A DNA stretch of 64,000 nt from Janthinobacterium sp051380735 (lineage in GTDB: Bacteria > Pseudomonadota > Gammaproteobacteria > Burkholderiales > Burkholderiaceae_D), in the NCBI RefSeq assembly GCF_051380735.1, contig NZ_JBNYXQ010000002.1:496001-560000 (forward strand), in the 5' to 3' direction. A program made the position numbers and the translations under genes. Shown here in pieces: positions 51,358-60,246 of the stretch (its first letter is position 1; each line of letters starts with the position of its first letter). The notes below the pieces were generated by a model. The model saw only the letters and a list, made by a program, of their open reading frames with translations. It made no database searches and was not told the DNA's origin.

Positions 51358-52617
51358 TTATGCGTGTCCATCTGGCCTGGCCGGGCGCAGTGCCGGCAGC
51401 AGTGCGGCCAAGGCGACGAGGGCCATCGCGCCGTGCAGCAGATAGGTGACGCTGTAGCCGTAGTGCGTCACCAGGTAGCCGGCCACCATATTGCTTGACG
51501 CCGCGCCGACCCCTTGCACCACCATCACCGCCGCCAGCGCCAGGTTGAAGTGGCCGCTGCCGCGCGTCAGGCGCTCGACCAGGAACGGCGTCAAGATGCC
51601 CAGCAGGCCGACGCCCAGGCCATCGAGCAGCTGCACCGGATAGATCATGCCGAAGCTGGAAAATGACCAGGCGATCACGCCGCGCAATGGCAGCGTCAGC
51701 ATGGCCAGCACGCTTGCGATGCGTACCCAGTCGCGGCGGATAATGAAAGGTGCGGCCAGCGCCGCCGCCAGTGCCGCCGTTTGCGAGACGATGGTGATGA
51801 TGGCAGTCGTCTCGAAGGGCCGCTGCATTTGCAGGGCAAACTGCTGGGAGATCAGGCGCGCCAGAGGGGCGTTACCGAAGTGAAACAGCAGCAAGGCCAC
51901 GCTCAGCAGCAACAGCGGGCGGTTGTGGACCAGCATGCGCCAGGTCGAAGCGGGCGGACTTTCACCGCGCGCGCTACCGTGCTCGCTACCGCGCTCGCCG
52001 CCGCGCGCCACCACATGATCGATGGCGCGGGGATCGATGGCCAGCGTCGCGGCCACCGTGGCGATGGTGGTGGCGATCATCAGCGTGGCCACGCCGGGCA
52101 GGCCGAACCAGGCGCTGGCGCCCCAGGTGGCCCCCAGCAGCACCATATTGCCACCATGGTTGTACGCTTCGTTCCTGCCCAGTTGCTCGCCGAAGCGCTT
52201 TGGCCCTACCAGGCCCAGAGTGATGCCCGACAAGGCAGGCATGATCAGCACGCCGGCCAGCGCCGCCAGGGTCTGCGTCGAAAACACCACGGCGCGCCCG
52301 GGAAAGGCGATGCACAGCATGCTCATCACCGTGATCAGCGTGACCGGCGCGATGATCATCAATCGCTTGTGGTGACTGCGGTCGGCCAGTGCACCGGCCG
52401 GGATGCCTGCCCCCAGCCCCAGGACGCCGCCGATGGTGGCCAGCAGCCCCAGGTCCATCGGGCGCCAGCCCTGCGTGGTGAGATAGGCGTCGAGGAAGGG
52501 GCCCAGGCCATCGCGTGAATCGGCCAGGAAGAAATTCAACAGCGCCAGCGCTATCAGCTTGCCGCCCAGCGGCACAGGCACGGATGCGGCCCGGTCCAGC
52601 GTGCGTGGCGCGCTCAT
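51358..52617 (-). CDS. Major facilitator superfamily transporter
   Basis: A 419-residue carrier with about twelve membrane helices and a charged central loop (the REGERGSEHGSARGES-like region). The loop-2/3 motif is LADRSHHKRLM. Substrate unknown. The ATG overlaps the stop of the ArsB-like gene (ATGA), so both carriers are co-translated. It is the last gene before a 246-bp gap preceding trpG. Confidence 0.85.
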   Translation of the reverse strand: MSAPRTLDRAASVPVPLGGKLIALALLNFFLADSRDGLGPFLDAYLTTQGWRPMDLGLLATIGGVLGLGAGIPAGALADRSHHKRLMIIAPVTLITVMSMLCIAFPGRAVVFSTQTLAALAGVLIMPALSGITLGLVGPKRFGEQLGRNEAYNHGGNMVLLGATWGASAWFGLPGVATLMIATTIATVAATLAIDPRAIDHVVARGGERGSEHGSARGESPPASTWRMLVHNRPLLLLSVALLLFHFGNAPLARLISQQFALQMQRPFETTAIITIVSQTAALAAALAAPFIIRRDWVRIASVLAMLTLPLRGVIAWSFSSFGMIYPVQLLDGLGVGLLGILTPFLVERLTRGSGHFNLALAAVMVVQGVGAASSNMVAGYLVTHYGYSVTYLLHGAMALVALAALLPALRPARPDGHA

Positions 52618-53864
52618 GATTGCGCCCACAGCAGCAGCAAGGCCGCCAGCAGGCTCGCCGGCATGACCAGTGCGCCCAGTTTCAGGAAGGTCCAGGCACC
52701 GACCTGCAAGCCTTCGCGCTTGAGCGTCGTCAGCCACAGCAGGGTGGCCAGCGAGCCGCTGACCGACAGGTTAGGTCCCAGGTCGATGCCGATCATGGCC
52801 GCCGCGCGCAGCGGTGCCGGTGCGGCCACATGGTCCAGGGTGGCCGCGCCAAGCAGGCCGGCAGGCAGGTTGTTGAACAGATTGCAGGCAAACGCCAGCA
52901 CCGCACCGACCACGCTGTCGGCCATGGCCGGCGCCTGCGCCTGCAGCGCGTGCAGCGCGCTGGCCAGAATGGCCACCACGCCATGCTGCTGCAGCGCCTG
53001 GATCAGCACGAACAGGCCGGCCACCATCAGCAGCACATCCCACGAAACGGCGCGCAGCAGCACGATCGGTGAGCTGCGCGCAACCAGGCATGTGAGCAGC
53101 ATCGCCAGCGCCGCGGCGCCCAATGTGACGGCGCCCAGTTCCATGCCGCGTGCCGACGCCCAGCCCAGCAGCAGCGCCGTGGCGCCCAGTGCGGCGATCG
53201 TCAAACGCCCGGCCGGCGCCAGGCGCGGCACCGCGACGTCGGTACGAATGACAACTTCAAAGGTGGCGCGCAGGCGCAGGTGCAGCACCAGGTAAGTGAC
53301 AACGATGGCGCCCAGCGAAGGCAGCAAAAACAGCATCAGCCAGTTGCCCAGGCTGGGCATGTGGGCGCCGAACATCACCAGGTTGGCGGGGTTCGATACA
53401 GGCAGCACGAAGCTGGCGGCATTGGCGACAAAGGCGCACACCAGCAGGTAGGGCAGCGGCGGCGCGTCGACCGCGCGCGCCACCGCATACACGGCAGGCG
53501 TGAGCACCACGGCGGTGGCGTCATTCGACAGGAAGACGGTGACCAGGGTACCGGCCAGGTAAATCAGCAAGAACAGGCGGCTGCCCGAACCGCCCGCTGC
53601 GCGCGCGGCGTGCGCCGCCAGCCAGTCGAAGACGCCATGGCGCCGGCCCATTTCGGCCAGCAGCATCATGCCGCCCAAAAACAGATACACGTCGACGCCG
53701 CGCGCCGCGCCCACCAGTACGTCGTGCGGCACGATCAGGCGCAGCAACAGCAGCGCCGCCACCGCCATGGTGGCCCACAGGGCTTCGGGCAAGCCGCCCG
53801 GGCGCAGCACGATGCCGGCCATGGTCAGGCCGGTAATGATCCACAATAGAATTTCAGTCGACAT
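52614..53864 (-). CDS. ArsB/NhaD-superfamily anion permease
   Basis: A 416-residue membrane carrier, near the 429 of ArsB. The ArsB-type blocks TVFLSNDATAVVLTPAV and ANAASFVLPVSNPANLVMFG are clear, and the second half has NLFNNLPAGLL and DLGPNLSVSGSLATLLW. ArsB extrudes arsenite; this one could do so or carry another anion. No arsR, arsC or arsA is nearby, so the substrate is uncertain. Coupled to the MFS gene. Confidence 0.82.
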   Translation of the reverse strand: MSTEILLWIITGLTMAGIVLRPGGLPEALWATMAVAALLLLRLIVPHDVLVGAARGVDVYLFLGGMMLLAEMGRRHGVFDWLAAHAARAAGGSGSRLFLLIYLAGTLVTVFLSNDATAVVLTPAVYAVARAVDAPPLPYLLVCAFVANAASFVLPVSNPANLVMFGAHMPSLGNWLMLFLLPSLGAIVVTYLVLHLRLRATFEVVIRTDVAVPRLAPAGRLTIAALGATALLLGWASARGMELGAVTLGAAALAMLLTCLVARSSPIVLLRAVSWDVLLMVAGLFVLIQALQQHGVVAILASALHALQAQAPAMADSVVGAVLAFACNLFNNLPAGLLGAATLDHVAAPAPLRAAAMIGIDLGPNLSVSGSLATLLWLTTLKREGLQVGAWTFLKLGALVMPASLLAALLLLWAQS

Positions 53865-53888
53865 GCGTGGTGCGCTCCGGGCGTTGGT

Positions 53889-54500
53889 TCAGGGGAGGGG
53901 TGGTGGTGCATGTATCGCTGCGCGTGCTTGTTCCAGGTCGGCGCCGACCGCCACCGCTTCGAGCGCCGGGCCCCAGCTGCTGCGCGTGCCGATGCCGATC
54001 GCCGCGAATGGCTGCTGGCGCGCCAGCGGTATCTTGATCAGATCGGGGCGGAAATACACCACCGCGCCCTCCTGGAGGAGCACCGCATTGGCTTCGCCGC
54101 GCGGTCCGCGCAGCACCAGGTCGATGGTGCCGGCTGTTTCAAGGCGCTCGAGCGTGGCCAGTTGACGATTCGTGGGTGGTGATGGCGGCGCTGGCGGCAT
54201 GTCGGCCACCGTCCTGCGCGTCGTCAGATTGACCAGGCTGGTCGCGCGTAGTACGCCATCGGCGCCGCCATGCCCGCTCAGCCGCACCTGGTCGCCAACG
54301 GTGGTCGACTCGAAAAAACGCTGGGCCAGGTGCGGCGCAAACAGGGCCAGCGTGCCATTGTCCAGGCGCAGGCCATTGACCTCGCCGTAGGGCGTGGTCA
54401 GGTAGCGCGCCACCACACCCTCGGCGCCAGGTGGCGCCTGGGCGATGGCCAGACCCGTGCAGGCAAGGAGCACCACCAGCAAGGCAGCATGCAGTTTCAT
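53889..54500 (-). CDS. Exported protein with two beta-barrel-like repeats
   Basis: A 203-residue protein with signal peptide LHAALLVVLLACTGLAIAQA. Two related segments follow: GVVARYLTTPYGEVNGLRLDN and GTIDLVLRGPRGEANAVLLQE, each leading into a strand pattern (LALFAPHLA / VVYFRPDLI). This internal duplication resembles OB-fold-like DUF5666-type modules. Predicted periplasmic; function unknown. 11 bp from the next gene upstream, so the two form an operon. Confidence 0.68.
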   Translation of the reverse strand: MKLHAALLVVLLACTGLAIAQAPPGAEGVVARYLTTPYGEVNGLRLDNGTLALFAPHLAQRFFESTTVGDQVRLSGHGGADGVLRATSLVNLTTRRTVADMPPAPPSPPTNRQLATLERLETAGTIDLVLRGPRGEANAVLLQEGAVVYFRPDLIKIPLARQQPFAAIGIGTRSSWGPALEAVAVGADLEQARAAIHAPPPLP

Positions 54501-54511
54501 TGCGCCCGCTC

Positions 54512-54841
54512 TTACAGCTGGCTGCTGCCGGCAGGTGGCGCAGGTGGTGGCGGTGGTGCTTCACCTGCCGGTGGGGCAGGCGGCGGTGGCGGCGGTGGTG
54601 CATCGGTACCGGGTGCCGGTGGGCGCGGTGCCCGTGGCTTGCGCGCCGGCGGTTGTGGCGGCGGCATATCCGCAACGGGCGCCGGTGGTGGCGGCAGCGC
54701 GCGGTCTGCCGGTGGTGGTGGCGGCGGCTCGGCTTGCGCCAGTGTCACGGGACGCACCGGTACTGCCGCCGAGAAGGCGCTGGCGGTCAGGGTCGACAGG
54801 GCAAATGCAAGCACCAGCATGGAAGGTTTCAGTACCGTCAT
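54512..54841 (-). CDS. Exported proline-rich protein
   Basis: A 109-residue protein with a signal peptide (VLAFALSTLTASAFSAA). Nearly all the mature part is Pro/Ala-rich low complexity (runs of PPPPPP, PPAPPAGEAP). AAGGAG precedes the ATG at 54841. It is probably an extended periplasmic or envelope-spanning spacer. It precedes the repeat protein by 11 bp. A coding gene is supported by the start signals; the sequence gives no further function. Confidence 0.6.
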   Translation of the reverse strand: MTVLKPSMLVLAFALSTLTASAFSAAVPVRPVTLAQAEPPPPPPADRALPPPPAPVADMPPPQPPARKPRAPRPPAPGTDAPPPPPPPAPPAGEAPPPPPAPPAGSSQL

Positions 54842-55021
54842 GACTAACTCCTTGGTTCGGATTGAAAGGGTGGTAGTCATGACTATGCAGATTGCGTGCC
54901 AGCGCCAGAGAGCGCTATTTTGCGTGCCTGGCGTGGGCATCGACGAAGGTAGTGTCCGCTCTGGTGACACGCTGCTGTCACTGGAACGGACAGCTGTCCG
55001 CCCGGCATGCAGCCGGTGGCT

Positions 55022-56377
55022 TTACTCCATGCCGTATTGCGCCAGCTTGCGATACAGCTGCTGGCGCGACAGGCCCAGCCGGCGCGCGGCCTGGCTGCGA
55101 TTGCCAGCGGATGCTTGCAGGGCGCGCAACAGCATGACCACTTCGAGCCGTGCCACGGCGGCGTCGAGCGGGCCGTCCCAGTCGATCATGTCGACCACTG
55201 CGGCGCTGGCTGTCGTCGGCACACTGGTGCTCCTGGCGGCGTTCAAACCCAGGTGTTCGAGGTCGATCAGCTCACCTTCGCTCAGCGCAATAGCGCGCTG
55301 CATGGTATTGCGCAGTTCACGCACATTGCCCGGCCATCCGTGCGCGCGCAGCGCAGCCAGCGCTGCGCCAGACAGGCGCTTGGCACGACCACTGGCGCCC
55401 TGCTGCAGGAAGTGCGCCGCCAGCAGGTCGATATCTTCCGGGCGCTCGCGCAGCGGCGGCAGGTTGATCGTGATCACCTGCAGGCGGTACCACAGATCGG
55501 CGCGAAATTCGCCGGCCTCGACATCCGCTTCCAAGTCGCGGTGGGTGGCGGCGACGATGCGCAGGTCGACTGGCAGTGCGTGACACCCGCCGAGCGGCGT
55601 GACCTGCCGTTCCTGCAGCACGCGCAGGATCTTGGCCTGGGTCGGCAGCGCCATGTCGCCGATTTCGTCGAGGAACAGGGTGCCGCCATCGGCTTCGCGA
55701 AAGCGCCCGGCGCGCTCGGCCGTGGCGCCGGAAAACGCGCCTTTGACATGGCCGAACAATTCGCTTTCCAGCAGGTCGGCCGGAATCGCTGCGCAGTTGA
55801 CGGCGATAAAAGGGCCGGCGTGCCTGGCGCTGTTGGCATGCAGGGCTTGCGCCACCAGTTCCTTGCCGGTGCCGGTCTCGCCCAGCACCAGCACCGAATT
55901 GTCGCTGTCGGCCACCAGGCCGATGCGCTTGAAGATGGCGCGCATCACTTCGCTGTTGCTGAGCATCTGTTCCCCGGCCTGGCTGGTATCGACCGCCGTG
56001 CTGGTCCCGGCGACGTCGTGCTCTTTGGCGCGCAGGGCGCGCGCCAGCGTCTGCTCCAGCGTCTCGCGGCCGATCGGTTTGGTCAGGTGGTCGAACGCGC
56101 CCAGGCGCATGGCCTCGATGGTGTTCGAGCCCACCGCATAGGCGGTCAGCATGATGCACGGCACACCTGGCGCCAGGCGCGGCGCGGCGCGCAAGAATTC
56201 CAGGCCGTCGTCGCCGGGCAGGCGCAGGTCGACGATGGCCAGGTCGATGTCACCCGCTTCCAGCCACCGCAGCCCTGCCTCGCAGCTGGCTGCTTGGCTG
56301 ACCTGGTAGCCCAGGTCGCCCAACGCCTCGGCCAGCGTGTCGCGAAAAACGGTGTCGTCGTCGACGATCAGGATCAT
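55022..56377 (-). CDS. NtrC-family response regulator with GAFSGA variant
   Basis: A 451-residue regulator. Receiver domain with phospho-Asp in LAIVDLRLPG and Lys in HLTKPIG; AAA+ domain with GETGTGKE, Walker B GGTLFLDEIGD and WYRLQVITINLPPLRER; Fis-type helix-turn-helix at the C-terminus (GNRSQAARRLGLSRQQLYRKL). The sigma-54 contact loop reads GAFSGA instead of GAFTGA, a conservative change that may weaken or alter sigma-54 use. Its ATG overlaps the kinase stop (ATGA); a start two codons earlier (56383) is possible. It pairs with that kinase. Confidence 0.9.
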   Translation of the reverse strand: MILIVDDDTVFRDTLAEALGDLGYQVSQAASCEAGLRWLEAGDIDLAIVDLRLPGDDGLEFLRAAPRLAPGVPCIMLTAYAVGSNTIEAMRLGAFDHLTKPIGRETLEQTLARALRAKEHDVAGTSTAVDTSQAGEQMLSNSEVMRAIFKRIGLVADSDNSVLVLGETGTGKELVAQALHANSARHAGPFIAVNCAAIPADLLESELFGHVKGAFSGATAERAGRFREADGGTLFLDEIGDMALPTQAKILRVLQERQVTPLGGCHALPVDLRIVAATHRDLEADVEAGEFRADLWYRLQVITINLPPLRERPEDIDLLAAHFLQQGASGRAKRLSGAALAALRAHGWPGNVRELRNTMQRAIALSEGELIDLEHLGLNAARSTSVPTTASAAVVDMIDWDGPLDAAVARLEVVMLLRALQASAGNRSQAARRLGLSRQQLYRKLAQYGME

Positions 56378-57711
56378 GGCCATGGCAGCTCCAGTACGAT
56401 ACGGGTTCCGTGAGTGTGGATTGGATCGAGCGCGACGCTGCCGCCGTGCGCCTGCACCACTTCGCGCACCACCGCCAGGCCCAGGCCCGTGCCGCCGACC
56501 CTGCCCGTGACCAGCGGATCGAACAGGGTGGCGCGCAAGGGGGGCGGCACGCCGCTGCCGTCGTCGCTGACCGACAGCTGCAGGCAAGCGTCGCCGCGCG
56601 CCGCACCCAGCACGATATGGCCGCCGGCGTGCGCATGCGCCAGCGCGTTGAGCAGCAGGTTGTCGATCACGCGTTCCATATGGGTGGCATCGAACAGGGC
56701 GATGTCTCGGGTGGCGTCGTCCAGCCCCGCTTCGACGTCCAGCGTGATGGTCACGCCCATTTCGTCCGCCGCTTCGGCATGCGTGAGCCGGCAGTGTTCC
56801 AGCCAGCCGGCCAGCGCTACCGGGGCGCGGCTGGGGTGAAACGACTGGGTCAGCGCCAGCAGGCTCGATACCAGGGTTTCCAGGCGCTGCACCTGGCCCA
56901 GGGTGGTTTGCAAGGCGGCTTCCATGCGCTCCTGGCGTTTGGCCGGCGGCGCGAGCAGGGCGTTTTCGGCCTTCATGCGGATGGTGCCGAGGGGGTTGCG
57001 GATTTCGTGGGCCAGTCCGGCGGCCAGGCCGCCCAAGGCTGCCATGCGTTCGCTGGCGACCAGCAGTTCGGACAGGCGCTGCGCCTCGCGGCCCCAGCGC
57101 ATCAGCAGGAAGGCGAACCAGGCACCGGCCATGACCAGTGAGCCGAGCAGCAGGCTGACGGCCAGGATCAGGTGATTGAGTGCGCTGTCGGCGATGGTGG
57201 CCACACGGGTCATGGTCCAGCCGGCCATGCCGTTTGCAACCGGGCAGGCGGTGTAGACCACCGCTTCACGCAGGCCGGGCCGCACTTCGTCAACGCCGGC
57301 ACCCAGGGCCAGGGTGCGCCGCGCCAGGGCGGTGATGCGCGCAAGTTCGGCCGCCGGCGCATCGTCCTTCACGCCGCTGCCGTCATAGGTGGGAAAGGCA
57401 TAGGCGAACACGCCGCGTTCCTCGCTCCACAGGCCGCCTTCGACACCGGCGTCCTCGCGCAGGGCCATGTCGACCACGGCGCGTTCGACTGCCTCGCCCA
57501 TGGCGTCATTGTTACCGTTGAGTGTCATCTTGCCGCTGCCGGCGCGCATGATCTGGCAGATGGCGCTGGCGCGCGTGCGCGCTGCAACGATCTGCGCGTC
57601 CGCGCCCTGGCGGCCCAGCTGCAGCAGCAGCCAGATCAGCAGCGCGACCATGGCCGCGATGGCGGCCCATGACCACAGCAGGTCGCGTTTCAACATTGCG
57701 TTCAACGCCAC
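56374..57711 (-). CDS. Membrane sensor histidine kinase
   Basis: A 445-residue kinase. The first membrane helix is AAIAAMVALLIWLLLQLG, then a roughly 130-residue periplasmic sensor and a second helix (LILAVSLLLGSLVMAGAWFAFLLM). The phospho-acceptor box is GLAHEIRNPLGTIRMKAENAL, and the ATP domain has DNLLLNALAHA, DDGSGVPP and GGTGLGLAV. The GTG start at 57711 has GGGGG upstream; an ATG five codons later is possible. It lies 75 bp after trpE on the same strand, so it may be transcribed with it. Signal unknown. Confidence 0.9.
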   Translation of the reverse strand: MALNAMLKRDLLWSWAAIAAMVALLIWLLLQLGRQGADAQIVAARTRASAICQIMRAGSGKMTLNGNNDAMGEAVERAVVDMALREDAGVEGGLWSEERGVFAYAFPTYDGSGVKDDAPAAELARITALARRTLALGAGVDEVRPGLREAVVYTACPVANGMAGWTMTRVATIADSALNHLILAVSLLLGSLVMAGAWFAFLLMRWGREAQRLSELLVASERMAALGGLAAGLAHEIRNPLGTIRMKAENALLAPPAKRQERMEAALQTTLGQVQRLETLVSSLLALTQSFHPSRAPVALAGWLEHCRLTHAEAADEMGVTITLDVEAGLDDATRDIALFDATHMERVIDNLLLNALAHAHAGGHIVLGAARGDACLQLSVSDDGSGVPPPLRATLFDPLVTGRVGGTGLGLAVVREVVQAHGGSVALDPIHTHGTRIVLELPWP

Positions 57712-57786
57712 GTGCTATCCCCCGGTCGGTGTTGGTTCAGGCGCTCGTGGTCATGGCGCGGGCAGGTTCAGCGCCCGGCACTGGCA

Positions 57787-59283
57787 TCAGAAGTCGCCGT
57801 CCAGGCCGTCTTGCACCTGTTCGGCGGCGCGCAATACGGCGCGCGCCTTGTTTTCGGTTTCCTGCCATTCCATTTCGGGGATCGAGTCGGCGACGATGCC
57901 AGCCGCGGCCTGCACGTACAGCATGCCGTCCTTGATCACGCCGGTGCGGATCGCGATCGCCACATCCATTTCGCCGCCAAACGAGAGGTAGCCGCAGGCG
58001 CCGCCGTAAATGCCACGCTTGGTGATTTCCAGTTCATCGATCACTTCCATTGCGCGCACTTTGGGCGCCCCGGTCAGGGTGCCGGCCGGGAAAGTGGCGC
58101 GCAGCACGTCGAGGTTCGACAAGCCATCCTTCAGCGTGCCTTCCACGTTCGAGACGATGTGCTGCACGTGCGAGTATTTTTCGATCACCATGCGGTCGGT
58201 CACCTGCACGCTACCGGTGGTGGCGATGCGGCCGATATCGTTGCGCGCCAGGTCGATCAGCATCACATGTTCGGCGATCTCTTTTGGATCGGCCAGCAGT
58301 TCGGCAGACAGTTCCGCGTCGCGTTCTGGCGTGGCGCCGCGCGGACGCGTGCCGGCGATCGGACGAAGCGTCACTTTCTTGCTGCCGTCAGCGAGGTTTT
58401 CATTGCGCACCAGGATCTCGGGCGAAGCGCCGATGATCTGCATGTCGCCGAAGTTATAGAAGTACATATACGGCGACGGGTTCAGCGAACGCAGCGCGCG
58501 GTACAGGCTCAGTGGCGAGTCGACATACGGTTTGCGGATGCGCTGGCCGATCTGCACCTGCATCAGGTCGCCGGCCATCACATACTCATGCGCCTTGGCG
58601 ACGGCCTGCAGATAATCTTCTTTTGAAAAGTCGCGGATCGTTTCAGTGCGGACCGAGGCACTGGTCACAGGCGCATCGATGCCACGGCGCAGCAGCATGC
58701 GCAGGTCCTTCAGGCGCTGGCGCGCTTTCGAAAATGACTCGGGCACGGTGGTGTCGGCATACACGATCAGATACAACTTGCCGGACAGGTTATCGATTAC
58801 GGCCAGTTCTTCGGTCACCATCAGCTGGATATCGGGCAGGCCCAGGTCATCCTTCGGCGCGCCGCCGGCCAGTTTTTTCTCGATATGGCGCACCGTGTCG
58901 TAGCCGAAGTAGCCGGCCAGGCCGCCGCAGAAACGCGGCATGCCGGGGCGCAGCGCCACCTTGAAACGCGACTGGTATTGCTCGATGAAGTCGAGCGGAT
59001 TGCCTTCGTGTTCCTCGATCACCGCGCCATTTTTCACGATCTCGGTGCGGCTGCCAAAGGTGCGCAGCACGGTGGTGGCAGGCAGGCCGATAAACGAGAA
59101 GCGGCCGAAGCGCTCGCCACCGACTACCGATTCAAGCAGAAAGGTGTTCTTCCCGCCTTGCTGGGTTTGCGCCAGTTTCAGGTATAGCGTGAGCGGGGTT
59201 TCCAGGTCGGCGAAGGCTTCGGCGATCAGGGGGATGCGGTTATAGCCTTGCTGGGCCAGCGATTTGAATTCGAGTTCGGTCAT
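57787..59283 (-). CDS. trpE: Anthranilate synthase component I
   Basis: A 498-residue enzyme converting chorismate and ammonia to anthranilate. The N-terminal tryptophan-feedback motif LLES is intact (TFLLESVVGGERFGRFSF). Catalytic blocks PAGTLTGAPKVRAMEVI and IYGGACGYLSF are present. GGAGAG precedes the ATG at 59283; an open frame 31 codons longer overlaps the attenuator. Expression is likely controlled by the leader peptide and terminator just upstream. The partner gene trpG is 6.7 kb downstream. Confidence 0.97.
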   Translation of the reverse strand: MTELEFKSLAQQGYNRIPLIAEAFADLETPLTLYLKLAQTQQGGKNTFLLESVVGGERFGRFSFIGLPATTVLRTFGSRTEIVKNGAVIEEHEGNPLDFIEQYQSRFKVALRPGMPRFCGGLAGYFGYDTVRHIEKKLAGGAPKDDLGLPDIQLMVTEELAVIDNLSGKLYLIVYADTTVPESFSKARQRLKDLRMLLRRGIDAPVTSASVRTETIRDFSKEDYLQAVAKAHEYVMAGDLMQVQIGQRIRKPYVDSPLSLYRALRSLNPSPYMYFYNFGDMQIIGASPEILVRNENLADGSKKVTLRPIAGTRPRGATPERDAELSAELLADPKEIAEHVMLIDLARNDIGRIATTGSVQVTDRMVIEKYSHVQHIVSNVEGTLKDGLSNLDVLRATFPAGTLTGAPKVRAMEVIDELEITKRGIYGGACGYLSFGGEMDVAIAIRTGVIKDGMLYVQAAAGIVADSIPEMEWQETENKARAVLRAAEQVQDGLDGDF

Positions 59284-59338
59284 GTGTCTCTCCATGCCGC
59301 AGGGGTGCAAATGTGCACCGACCCTGCGGTGGGTTATC

Positions 59339-59373
59339 AAAAAACCTGTCGCATGCGGGTGCGCAAGCGACAG
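59339..59373 (-). terminator. trp attenuator terminator
   Basis: On the minus strand, CTGTCGC pairs with GCGACAG, extended by a further four pairs after one mismatch (loop CACC), and is followed by GTTTTTT. It stands 21 bp after the leader peptide stop and about 55 bp before trpE. Upstream, GGCGACGC within the Trp-codon region can pair with GTCGC of the terminator's 5' arm, giving a plausible antiterminator. Confidence 0.85.
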
Positions 59374-59394
59374 CAATCAGCGTACGGCTCGGCC

Positions 59395-59487
59395 TTAAGC
59401 CTGCCAGGATTGCCAGCGTCGCCAAAGCCAGGCCTCAATCGAGCCGGTTTGGGTGACATTGTGTTTTTTGATGAGAAACGTGTTCAC
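59395..59487 (-). CDS. trpL: trp operon leader peptide
   Basis: A 30-codon frame starting at a GTG. Tryptophan is at residues 20, 22, 25 and 28 (AWLWRRWQSWQA, then stop). Four Trp codons in nine, immediately before an intrinsic terminator and trpE, are the hallmark of transcription attenuation: scarce charged tRNA-Trp stalls the ribosome here and lets the antiterminator form. The ribosome site before the GTG is weak, so the exact start is less sure than the Trp-rich end. Confidence 0.85.
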   Translation of the reverse strand: MNTFLIKKHNVTQTGSIEAWLWRRWQSWQA

Positions 59488-59541
59488 GATAAGATGTGGT
59501 CCGGGTCAGTATGCGAGAAAGTAGTGAAATCAGTAGACGAT

Positions 59542-60246
59542 TCAATTTTGCATGCTGATGGCATGAGCCGCGTCAAGCAGCGTATTTACTATACCATCGG
59601 AATCGGTATCGTGTATAGAGTGTCCGTGGTTGTACCCGTACGGCACCGTCAGCACGGGGCAACCCGCAGCGCGGGCCGCTTGCGCGTCATTCGAGGAGTC
59701 GCCGATGGCCACCACGTTGGCCGGCGCCAGGTCGAAGTCCGCGCACACTTGCAGCAAGGGCAGCGGGTCCGGTTTCTTCTTCGCCAGCGAGTCGCCGCCG
59801 TAGACGATCTCAAAATACTGATCGAGGTTTTTCAGCTTCAGCAGCGGCAGCGCGAACGCGATCGGCTTGTTGGTAACGCAGGCCAGGCGCAGCCCTGCCG
59901 CCTTCATCGCAGCCAGGCCCGCTTCCACCTCCGGGTACAGGGTGCTGTGCTGGCCATTGATGGTCAGGTAGTGACGCTGGTAGCCATCCATCGCCGCTTC
60001 GAAACGCTGCGCCACGCCGGCAGGATCAAAATCGAGCGCCAGTACCGTGCGGATCAGGTTTTCCGAGCCTTTGCCCACCATCAGCTTGATCGCTTCGGCG
60101 CTGATGGGCGGCAGGTCGAACTCGCCGCGCATGCCGTTGATGGCGACATGAAAGTCGGGCACGGTGTCGAGCATCGTGCCATCAAGATCGATAATGGCGG
60201 CACGTACGCCGGCCAGCACTGCATGGTTCACCGCGCCCGCGCCCAT
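59542..60246 (-). CDS. gph: Phosphoglycolate phosphatase
   Basis: A 234-residue HAD-superfamily phosphatase removing 2-phosphoglycolate. Motif I is AAIIDLDGTMLDT, motif II TNKP, motif III Lys in KKKPDPLPL, motif IV GDSSNDAQAARAAG. Its ATG overlaps the rpe stop by one base (TAATG). The pair rpe-gph precedes trpE, as in many beta- and gammaproteobacteria. Confidence 0.93.
   Translation of the reverse strand: MGAGAVNHAVLAGVRAAIIDLDGTMLDTVPDFHVAINGMRGEFDLPPISAEAIKLMVGKGSENLIRTVLALDFDPAGVAQRFEAAMDGYQRHYLTINGQHSTLYPEVEAGLAAMKAAGLRLACVTNKPIAFALPLLKLKNLDQYFEIVYGGDSLAKKKPDPLPLLQVCADFDLAPANVVAIGDSSNDAQAARAAGCPVLTVPYGYNHGHSIHDTDSDGIVNTLLDAAHAISMQN

Noticed and set aside
54270..55583. A long glycine-rich plus-strand open frame.
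   Set aside because: It is the complement of the proline-rich exported protein and of the response-regulator gene; it has no start signal.
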